From the IMG/VR virus record IMGVR_UViG_3300021959_000494, positions 1 to 21,121 of that record: DNA of 21,121 bases; one strand, 5' to 3'. Shown here one piece after another: positions 14,197 through 20,315 of this stretch (positions are counted from its first letter, which is position 1; each line of letters opens with the position of its first letter). The notes below the pieces were generated by a model, which ran no database searches, had not been told where the DNA came from, and saw only the letters and a list, made by a program, of their open reading frames with translations. The translations under genes were made by a program, and so were the position numbers. The stretch is from a virus.

Positions 14197-15288
14197 TTAT
14201 GATTTGATAATACCTGCAAGTTTCTGCATTCTTCTGACAGTGTCAGATACTTCTGAAATTACTTCTGGTTTAGTAGCAGTAATTCCGGTAGCTTTAGATG
14301 CAAGACCCTTAACTTTTGATTCAGAAACTTGTTTCTTTGTACTAATTACATTTTCAGAAACCGTTTCAAATACTAATTTAACTTCTTTTACTGTTTCCGC
14401 TTTATCGAAAGCAGCAATGATGTTAACTTTTTGAGATTCAGCCAAATTATTTGCCTTGAATATCTTGTTTACGTATAATAGTTTAGAGTTCAATAAGTTT
14501 ACTTCTTGTAAATCTTTTCTAAGAGTCTCAATTGTATCAAGTGCTCCTTTAAGATCTTCTTTTAAAGTATCGTTAACGTTCTTTTCACTAGTATCGCTTT
14601 CAGCAGGAATTTCGTTAGCAGTATCTTCAGAGACTGGCTCTTCTGTTGCTGCTTCTAATTCTGCTAATAACTCGTCTAGGTCGATTTCTTCTTCGCCTTC
14701 TGCTTCTGGTTCTGCTTCTAGTCCTGGTTCCTCTAATGGAGCTTCATCGCCTAATCCTTCAATATCACCACCGTCCATATCTGCACCTAAGTCTGCGTCT
14801 CCGCCTACTTCTTGTGCTATGATATCTCTAATCATGTCTTTGAATTGATCAACTGATAATTTACTCAAATCTTCGTCACCATCGATTTCTTCAGCTTCCT
14901 CAGCTTCTGGTTCAGCATCAACTTCGGGTTCAGCTTCGTCTTCAGATTCTTCTGAATCATCCTCAGCTTCTTCGTCGCCTTCCATTGCAGGTTCAACCTC
15001 TGTTAGATCTTCCTCTATTGCTTCTTCTTTTTTGTCGTCTTTAGAATAGTCTCCTTCATCAACTGTTTCATCTTTCTTATCGTCAGATTTTTCAGCTTCT
15101 TTTTCAACTTCGTTTACTACTTCTTCTTCTTGTGTGGAATCTTCCATTTCTTGAAGTTTAGCAGCTAACATGTCTTTTAGATGTGGAGTAAGACTCTCTT
15201 CTAAAGCTTCTTTAGCGTTCGCAATAGCGGCTTCACGTACAGATTTTGCCTCAGCAATAGCTTGCTTAAACATTTCTTTGTTTGCCAT
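14197..15288 (-). CDS. 22: Prohead core scaffold protein, T4 gp22-like (363 aa)
   Basis: The protein has three zones. Residues 1-50 are helical with an alternating A/E/K pattern and an early IAE (11-13). Residues 52-235 are extremely acidic, built from Glu/Asp/Ala/Pro runs, interrupted by a short helix (LSVDQFKDMIRDIIAQEV, 144-161). Residues 240-363 hold the conserved-looking part: TLKEDLKGALDTIETLRKDL coiled coil, LLYVNKIFKANNLAESQK, and a terminal VRRMQKLAGI. In T4, gp22 builds the inner core on which gp23 assembles and is later chopped to peptides by gp21; the several (L/I)-x-E sites fit this. It is about 95 residues longer than T4 gp22 because of the acidic zone. Its position between the protease and gp23 matches the T4 gene order. 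A 128-base leader carries a promoter-like octamer and two hairpins. Confidence 0.9.
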   Translation of the reverse strand: MANKEMFKQAIAEAKSVREAAIANAKEALEESLTPHLKDMLAAKLQEMEDSTQEEEVVNEVEKEAEKSDDKKDETVDEGDYSKDDKKEEAIEEDLTEVEPAMEGDEEAEDDSEESEDEAEPEVDAEPEAEEAEEIDGDEDLSKLSVDQFKDMIRDIIAQEVGGDADLGADMDGGDIEGLGDEAPLEEPGLEAEPEAEGEEEIDLDELLAELEAATEEPVSEDTANEIPAESDTSEKNVNDTLKEDLKGALDTIETLRKDLQEVNLLNSKLLYVNKIFKANNLAESQKVNIIAAFDKAETVKEVKLVFETVSENVISTKKQVSESKVKGLASKATGITATKPEVISEVSDTVRRMQKLAGIIKS

Positions 15289-15313
15289 TTTAAAAAAAAT
15301 TGTGATTTTCGGT

Positions 15314-15331
15314 ATAGCTATTAAGAGCTAT
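15314..15331 (-). other. Small stem-loop in the gp22 leader (proximal)
   Basis: ATAGCT (15314-15319) pairs with AGCTAT (15326-15331) around a 6-base loop, 25 bases before the gp22 start. The stem is 6 bp and AT-rich, and no U-tract follows. It may affect ribosome access, but stability is low. Confidence 0.3.
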
Positions 15332-15355
15332 AATGTGAAGTTTATAAAAATATTA

Positions 15356-15376
15356 ATGCAGTATAGATGACTGCAT
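15356..15376 (-). other. Stem-loop at the 5' end of the predicted gp22 leader
   Basis: ATGCAGT (15356-15362) pairs perfectly with ACTGCAT (15370-15376) around a 7-base loop. It starts 7 bases downstream of the TATTTATA octamer, so it would sit at or near the 5' end of a gp22 transcript, where a stem-loop can slow RNA decay. This is inference from position. Confidence 0.4.
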
Positions 15377-15383
15377 ATTCGTA

Positions 15384-15391
15384 TATAAATA
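15384..15391 (-). promoter_or_regulatory. Candidate late promoter for gp22-gp23, TATTTATA octamer (copy 6)
   Basis: Minus strand reads TATATATTTATATACG. The octamer is perfect but the extension differs (TA instead of AT). It lies 26 bases after the 173-aa gene's stop and 95 bases before gp22, ahead of the two most abundantly needed head genes. Confidence 0.45.
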
Positions 15392-15416
15392 TATAAGAAT
15401 TACGAAAAATGAAAAA

Positions 15417-15938
15417 TTAGGCTAATCCTATGTCTGAAAGTATGTTTCGGAATATAGTATGCACTTCTTTTCCTTTAACGAAAGATTTTAAAGTATTAAA
15501 TATTCCTTGACCCCAAGATGATTTTCTTAATGCTTGTATAGCTTCACCTCCATAAGCTCCTGCCATACTAAAAATAAGCAGAGCGTATATTCCTTTAGTA
15601 ACAGGTTCTAAGTATTTTTTAGCTTTACCTACTAGAACTACAGTTAACACTCTTTTAATAGGAGACATGAATGCTTCTTCATTTTTGTGAGTCCAGTCGT
15701 AAATAGCTTTTGATTTATCTTCTACTTTATCCCATCCTTGTTTTTTGGCTATCTTTTTAGCCATTCCGGATATCATATGAGCTACTGTGTTGCTTAGAAG
15801 TATATAACTTATTACTCCTACTACACCTAAAGCTTCTTGAACAGGTTTTTTATTTTCTAGTTCTTTTTCTATTGCTTTGGCTAATTGAGCTCCTAATTGA
15901 GTTTCATCACTCTCTAAAATAAGTTCAGATAACTTCAT
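15417..15938 (-). CDS. Hydrophobic protein with capsid-targeting-like N-terminus (173 aa)
   Basis: The N-terminus MKLSELILE is nearly identical to that of the 99-aa protein and ends in an I-L-E site at residue 9. Residues 12-36 are a charged helix. Residues 36-59 (ALGVVGVISYILLSNTVAHM and on) and about 97-134 (RVLTVVLVG ... GIYALLIFSMAGAYGGEAI) are hydrophobic and could be membrane-seeking or buried helices. Between them is a basic segment (MAKKIAKKQGWDKVEDKSK). Its start overlaps the gp21 stop by one base (TAATG), so translation is coupled to the protease. I do not recognise the family. Placement between gp21 and gp22, plus the cleavable leader, suggests an internal head or core protein; the hydrophobic helices could act on a membrane during DNA entry. 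That last idea is speculative. Confidence 0.7.
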   Translation of the reverse strand: MKLSELILESDETQLGAQLAKAIEKELENKKPVQEALGVVGVISYILLSNTVAHMISGMAKKIAKKQGWDKVEDKSKAIYDWTHKNEEAFMSPIKRVLTVVLVGKAKKYLEPVTKGIYALLIFSMAGAYGGEAIQALRKSSWGQGIFNTLKSFVKGKEVHTIFRNILSDIGLA

Positions 15939-16516
15939 TAAGATCTAATAATATCGTTGATAATAGAATTTAAACTTGAATATCTGTTTTGAGTTCCTTT
16001 ACCTTCTTGTAGTGCTACAGGATTCATAAAAGCACCGTGGGTAGATGGATTAGATACAAAGTCCCAACATACTAGCTCAAAGTCTCCCTGTACTTCTAGA
16101 GTGCCTTCGTTTGTTTGTTGAACTGAACCAGTTCCTCTTGATGAGATACCTATAGTATGTCCTGCTTTGATTATCTCTTTAACAATATTACCAGAAGGGG
16201 TATTAAGTAGTTCTACGCGTCCCATAAGGTCGTTCCCTTTCCAGTATAACTCTTTTACTATATGTGAAGCGTTCTTTAGAGAGACAACAGGAGATTCAGG
16301 ATGATCTAATTCTCCAAACGCATTACCATTTTTAACAAACTCAGATATATACCTTTCGGCTTCTCTCATTAAGATTGCTTTACTATATGTTCTACCATTT
16401 TGGTTTTTAGCAACTGCTCGTTGCATAACTCCTTCTACTTCGAATACTCCAGGTTTATCCTTAGATTCTCTAATAATAGGTTTAAATGGTGTAACGTCTA
16501 CTAGTAATTGTGCCAT
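15938..16516 (-). CDS. 21: Prohead core protease, T4 gp21-like (192 aa)
   Basis: This is a serine protease of the T4 gp21 / herpesvirus assemblin type that cleaves scaffold, core and capsid proteins during head maturation. Visible family features are GVFEVEGVMQRAVAKNQNGR (23-42), the strand/helix YSKAILMREAERYI, the histidine block FGELDHPE (67-74, candidate catalytic His72), and the serine block TIGISSRGTGS (121-131, candidate nucleophile Ser125 or Ser126), followed by DFELVCWDFVSNPSTHGAFM (145-164). T4 gp21 is 212 residues, so this is a full-length compact version. Known T4 substrates are cut after (L/I)-x-E, and matching sites occur in gp22, gp23 and several small proteins here. Cotranscribed with the 669-aa gene (6-base gap) and the 173-aa gene (1-base overlap). 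Confidence 0.92.
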   Translation of the reverse strand: MAQLLVDVTPFKPIIRESKDKPGVFEVEGVMQRAVAKNQNGRTYSKAILMREAERYISEFVKNGNAFGELDHPESPVVSLKNASHIVKELYWKGNDLMGRVELLNTPSGNIVKEIIKAGHTIGISSRGTGSVQQTNEGTLEVQGDFELVCWDFVSNPSTHGAFMNPVALQEGKGTQNRYSSLNSIINDIIRS

Positions 16517-16522
16517 GATATT

Positions 16523-18532
16523 TTATTTTTTATTCTTCTTTCCGTAAGAAGATTCTCTAAGGGAACCATTTATTGTAGGAGATGCTGGTGAGAATACCGT
16601 TTGTTTTGGTTCTTCTTCTAATTCTCCTAATGGCCTTTCACCGGAGTTATGAGCATCTATTTCTGATTGTGTAATAGTTCTTACTTTAGGTAGCTCTATT
16701 TTTTTGGTAAACCCTCCTTTGATTACTGGTCTAAGATCTTGTTTGAAAGCAGCTTCTAGAGAAGGCGCTATAAAAGCTCCTACTTTTAATCCTTCATCAT
16801 TTTGAAAGTCTGCTGTCTTAGCAAAAGTACTTTTTATCTTTTCACCAATTTTATCGTAAAAAGCTTCTATTTCTGTTACAATGTTTTCTAAATCATTTAC
16901 AATAGGTTTAACTCCTGGAAATGATTCGTAAGAAGAACCCCAATCTGCTAATTTATTAGTTGCAGCTTCATTAAGAGTATCTTCTGAAAGTATATTTGAT
17001 ATTAAAGTTTTAAGACTCTCTCTTACTACTTCATCTTTACCCATTGCTTTTTTTATAGCTTTATCTTTAGCAGCTTTATAGTCATCACCGTCTACGTCTC
17101 CATCACCATCATGGTCTGTACCTTTCTTTTCGTAGACAGCATTTTCTGAACATCCACATGAAGCACATGCTCTTAGCATATGTTTCTTTTCTCCACAATC
17201 AGGACAAGCGCCGTAATCTTCTTCACTTAACTCTCTTTCGTATAAGCCTCCTTCTGACATTTGAAGTAATGTTTGTTTTATTGCTTTTTTAAAATTTCTT
17301 ATGTGATCTAAACATTCTTGTTTATCTCCTTCTTTACAGGCATCGATAGCATAAGATAGATGTTGGCCTTCTCTATGATAGTTTACATCTGTAAAATCTT
17401 CAAAGATAGCTTCCATAGTCTCTACTGGGGTATTTACTCTTATCTTTAGAGCTGTTTCTAACATCCCTTCGTAATCAAAGTTTTTAGTATAGCCTGATCC
17501 AATTTTATAAGGAGTAACTATATCTTCTTCAGAATTATAATTTTTAATACGAGCCATTTCATCATCAGACATTTTTTCGTCTAAAGATACATCATCTCTA
17601 TTGATAGTTTCATATTCATCATAATTCATCCAAACATCAGCAGGATCACTACAATCTATATCTCCGCTAAAAATATCATCTTTATGAGTTCTAATAAATG
17701 CTAGAGCATCATCTGTAGATACTTTATGTCCTGAATCTGGGTGTCCATGTATAGTTAAAGCATCAATACATCCTCTCATTGCCATTTTTCTATCATGGTT
17801 AACTGTTCTTTCTCCTGGTATACCTGGTTGAGTAGGTATAGGATCTGCTTCTTTTATATTATGAAGTTGGTTATACCATGCTTTATACTCTGGGTCTCTA
17901 TCTAAGTTAGCAATTAACTCTGGTGATAAAGAATCTAATCCTTGATCATCAACTTGCTGTACTGCTTTCTCTGCATTATCTGGATCTTCAACATATTTCG
18001 AAATAATTTGAAGTAAAGCATCCATACTTTGGTCGTCAAATGCTGTTGGCACACCAGCTTCTTCTTTTAATGTAGCTTTCTTTAAACCGTTGAAAGTATC
18101 TGTATCTGCAGCGCCTCTTTTAACTTCTTTTGATTTATCGTTTTTATCAACAACTGCTGATTCTCCAGAGACTAAGTTAATATAGTGTAGAGGGTTTTTA
18201 GTAAGATTAGCTATTGCTCTTTCTTTAGCTCTTTTTACTACGTCTTCATCAGAGTTAAATTCGTATGTAACGATACCTAATAATCCTAGTTCGTATCTCA
18301 TACCTCTATTACAAGCCTCATCAGAAAAAGAATAACTCTTATTATTATTTTCTTTCTTATAATCTTCAAAAACAAGTCCTTTGTTCTTAAGGATCTGGAC
18401 TGTATCTTTAAATCCGTTAAATTGTGTTATAGAGTTAGGAAATGAAAGACGCATCTGTCTTACAAATTCTCCTTTAGCCATTTTACCTTCGTTAACGGCT
18501 CTTAATTTCTCTGTAGCTGTGTTGTATTTCAT
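16523..18532 (-). CDS. Large prohead-region protein with CxxC cluster and EF-hand-like loop (669 aa)
   Basis: Domains as I read them: residues 1-120, a helical N-terminal part with KMAKGEFVRQMRLSFPNSIT and FNGFKDTVQILKNKGL; 155-240, an acidic linker-rich region; 245-430, a helical middle part including LTIHGHPDSGH; 443-461, a cysteine cluster CPDC-x9-CASCGC like a small zinc ribbon; 473-485, a D-x-D-x-D-x-D loop (DHDGDGDVDGDDY) followed by a basic helix, resembling EF-hand/dockerin calcium loops; 500-669, a second helical region ending in a basic tail SSYGKKNKK. There are many I/L-x-E sites. It fills the slot of T4 core genes 67/68 between portal and gp21 but is far larger. I recall Asp/Gly loops of this kind in head-core proteins of marine T4-like phages. 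Function is not established; core, scaffold or internal head protein is inferred. Confidence 0.7.
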   Translation of the reverse strand: MKYNTATEKLRAVNEGKMAKGEFVRQMRLSFPNSITQFNGFKDTVQILKNKGLVFEDYKKENNNKSYSFSDEACNRGMRYELGLLGIVTYEFNSDEDVVKRAKERAIANLTKNPLHYINLVSGESAVVDKNDKSKEVKRGAADTDTFNGLKKATLKEEAGVPTAFDDQSMDALLQIISKYVEDPDNAEKAVQQVDDQGLDSLSPELIANLDRDPEYKAWYNQLHNIKEADPIPTQPGIPGERTVNHDRKMAMRGCIDALTIHGHPDSGHKVSTDDALAFIRTHKDDIFSGDIDCSDPADVWMNYDEYETINRDDVSLDEKMSDDEMARIKNYNSEEDIVTPYKIGSGYTKNFDYEGMLETALKIRVNTPVETMEAIFEDFTDVNYHREGQHLSYAIDACKEGDKQECLDHIRNFKKAIKQTLLQMSEGGLYERELSEEDYGACPDCGEKKHMLRACASCGCSENAVYEKKGTDHDGDGDVDGDDYKAAKDKAIKKAMGKDEVVRESLKTLISNILSEDTLNEAATNKLADWGSSYESFPGVKPIVNDLENIVTEIEAFYDKIGEKIKSTFAKTADFQNDEGLKVGAFIAPSLEAAFKQDLRPVIKGGFTKKIELPKVRTITQSEIDAHNSGERPLGELEEEPKQTVFSPASPTINGSLRESSYGKKNKK

Positions 18533-18534
18533 TT

Positions 18535-18720
18535 TTATGCTTCTTTGTATCCTTGTTTTTTTAGTGCCTCCTTAGCTTTTCTATCTTTACCGAAAGCATT
18601 AGGCGTTGCGTAGTTCATTCCCTTACCAGGAGTAAAGGTAGCTGTACCACCTGTAACGTTAGCTTCATCTAACTCTTGTATTACTTCTCTAACTAAAGAT
18701 ACTATGTCTGATCTTTTCAT
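18535..18720 (-). CDS. Small prohead-region protein, possible core/internal peptide (61 aa)
   Basis: The N-terminal half is a helix starting MKRSDIVSLVREVIQELDEA with two sites of the gp21 type (IQE at 14-16, LDE at 17-19). The rest is a Gly/Thr-rich stretch (VTGGTATFTPGKGMNYATPN) ending in a basic tail (KDRKAKEALKKQGYKEA). Its ATG overlaps the stop of the 284-aa gene by four bases (ATGA) and it precedes the 669-aa gene by two bases. In T4 this slot holds gene 67, an 80-residue core protein processed by gp21, so a gp67-like role is plausible by position and size, although I cannot align them. Intact and clearly part of the operon. Confidence 0.65.
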   Translation of the reverse strand: MKRSDIVSLVREVIQELDEANVTGGTATFTPGKGMNYATPNAFGKDRKAKEALKKQGYKEA

Positions 18721-19571
18721 AATGATTTTAACTCATTAACTAGCTCGTAATATTGCATTAAGTTAACTAAATGACTATCGTTGATTCTGTCTTTATTAGA
18801 AACTTGGACGATAGATTTAGAGATTTCATCTAACTTTATTTTAACTACATCATCATTTACTTTAGCAGAGTACTTCTTAACTGATTCTGCTATTCCTGCT
18901 AATTCTCTATTGACTAAGGTTCTCAACTTAGTAGTAGAGTTAACTGATGTGATAAATTCTTTAAGTATATTTTTTTGCTCTGGGAGTAGATCTTTATATT
19001 TGTCGTTAAATTTCTCTAACAATATTTTAAAGGTCAGTAAACGTAAGTCTTTATCATATTTACTGTAATCTTCAATAATAGTATCTTTAACGTTGTTTTG
19101 ATTTTGTCTATCAGATGTTAAATGCTCTAATAATGTCATTTTATTATCAATGATAGTGTTAGGATCATATAAAGTATCGGCGTTTTGAGCTTCTAACATA
19201 CAGTAGAGTGCAGCTAGTGCTTTATAATCTCTAACCTGTATAGCGAAAAATTCCTCTATATTATAATTTTCTTTTATCTCTGATATTAATGCATATTTTT
19301 GCTTCTTAATAGACTTGTAGTCAAGTCTTCTAGATATCTCAGTAATTGTAGATACAATTGTTTCTGCTTTAGTTTGAGATACAGTTCGGTTCTTCCCAAT
19401 AAATTCATATAGTTTGAATTCTTGAGCTAGTGGCGTCTTATTTGAAAAATACTTACGTATAATACTTACAGCAGCTGAGTCTCTATTATTAAGAGTATCA
19501 GAAGCTACTTGTTTTACAAGTAATTCAAATATAAGACCTGTATTTCGAAATTTTGAGTGTTTTACTTTCAT
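18717..19571 (-). CDS. Helical protein of unknown function after the portal gene (284 aa)
   Basis: The protein starts MKVKHSKFRNTGLIFELLVK and is almost entirely helical by composition, with frequent K, E, L, I and N. Notable segments are SIIRKYFSNKTPLAQEFKLY (36-55), VSTITEISRRLDYKSIKKQK (88-107), EEFFAIQVRDYKALAALYCM (116-135) and RLLTFKILLEKFNDKYKDLL (177-196). There is no Walker, metal, cysteine or membrane motif. The start is 15 bases after a promoter-like octamer and 28 bases after the portal stop; its stop overlaps the next ATG by four bases. The position between gp20 and gp21 points to a prohead assembly or portal-associated role, but no family is recognised. An ATG start at 19571 is the only good start before the octamer. 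Confidence 0.7.
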   Translation of the reverse strand: MKVKHSKFRNTGLIFELLVKQVASDTLNNRDSAAVSIIRKYFSNKTPLAQEFKLYEFIGKNRTVSQTKAETIVSTITEISRRLDYKSIKKQKYALISEIKENYNIEEFFAIQVRDYKALAALYCMLEAQNADTLYDPNTIIDNKMTLLEHLTSDRQNQNNVKDTIIEDYSKYDKDLRLLTFKILLEKFNDKYKDLLPEQKNILKEFITSVNSTTKLRTLVNRELAGIAESVKKYSAKVNDDVVKIKLDEISKSIVQVSNKDRINDSHLVNLMQYYELVNELKSL

Positions 19572-19586
19572 TATACACGTTTACTA

Positions 19587-19595
19587 TTATAAATA
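19587..19595 (-). promoter_or_regulatory. Candidate late promoter, TATTTATAA octamer (copy 7)
   Basis: Minus strand reads TACATATTTATAATAGTAAACG, then the start of the 284-aa gene 15 bases later. It lies 5 bases past the portal stop. Spacing resembles copy 4 (14 bases before the gp13-like start), so both would give very short leaders. Confidence 0.5.
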
Positions 19596-19599
19596 TGTA

Positions 19600-20315
19600 T
19601 TATTTTCCTAAATCCTTAATGTTATCTTCATTTAGAAGATCTGGTTCAACGATTGGATTTTGTTTAAATACAATATTCTTAAATGATTCTTTATTCTTAT
19701 GGTATATAGCCTGTGTTTTAAAGGTTTCCATCACATTATCATTATCTGATGGATACCCTCCTTTCATACCGTCTTGACCAAGAGGATCACGTCCTCCTAA
19801 GCCGTCATTAGTTCCATAAACTGAAAACTTTTCTGTTGGACGACCGCCTTCTGGTCCAGGTTCGCCGTGTTTAGGTTCAGTTTCAGAATAACCCATTGGT
19901 ACTTCACCTTCACCTCCTCCTTTCGGAGTAGATGTAGCTCTTCTACCGTACATTGAAGCTAAATCGTGAGGGGTTCCATAAGAAATACCTGATTTTGCAG
20001 GATCATTACCTTCTGCCTCAATTTGTGAAACTCTGAATGTACGTTTACCGTCTTCTCTCATTAGATCTCTCATTTGCATATACTGATCTTCAGATAGATC
20101 GAATATGTTTTCGTAGATATAATCTGTAGAGAATAATTTAGAATCTTTCATTTGATTCGCTAAATCAATTTTTTCTTTAAGTAGTGCTACTTTTTCTTGT
20201 TCAAATATGATTGAAGGTGTAGTTAACTTAATTTCAAAATTAGTTAGAGATTCTCCTGTAAAACCTTGTGTATATAAATGAACTAGGGCAATCTTAGTAA
20301 GTTCTGATTCATTAT
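19600..20315 (-). CDS. 20: Portal protein gp20, C-terminal fragment (3' side of an apparent frameshift)
   Basis: The reading frame is open upstream of the ATG at 20151 as far as a stop at 20347-20349. Translating it gives SELTKIALVHLYTQGFTG, LTNFEIKLTTPS and EQEKVALLKEKIDLANQ before residue M of 20151. That is the expected continuation of the 5' fragment's FARTVERIQKI, so this is the same protein in another frame and not a separate 183-aa gene. The remaining part includes STDYIYENIFDLSEDQYMQM, like the end of T4 gp20. Beyond the T4-like part is a Gly/Pro/Glu-rich tail of about 130 residues (GGGEGEVPMGYSETEPKHG, GGRDPLGQDGMKGGYPSDN), which T4 gp20 does not have as far as I recall. If translated alone from 20151, a 183-aa product would result, but that is unlikely to be functional. 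Confidence 0.8.

Noticed and set aside
19600-20151. A stand-alone 183-aa gene starting at ATG 20151
   Set aside because: The frame continues upstream with clear portal sequence, so it is the C-terminal part of gp20 after a frameshift.
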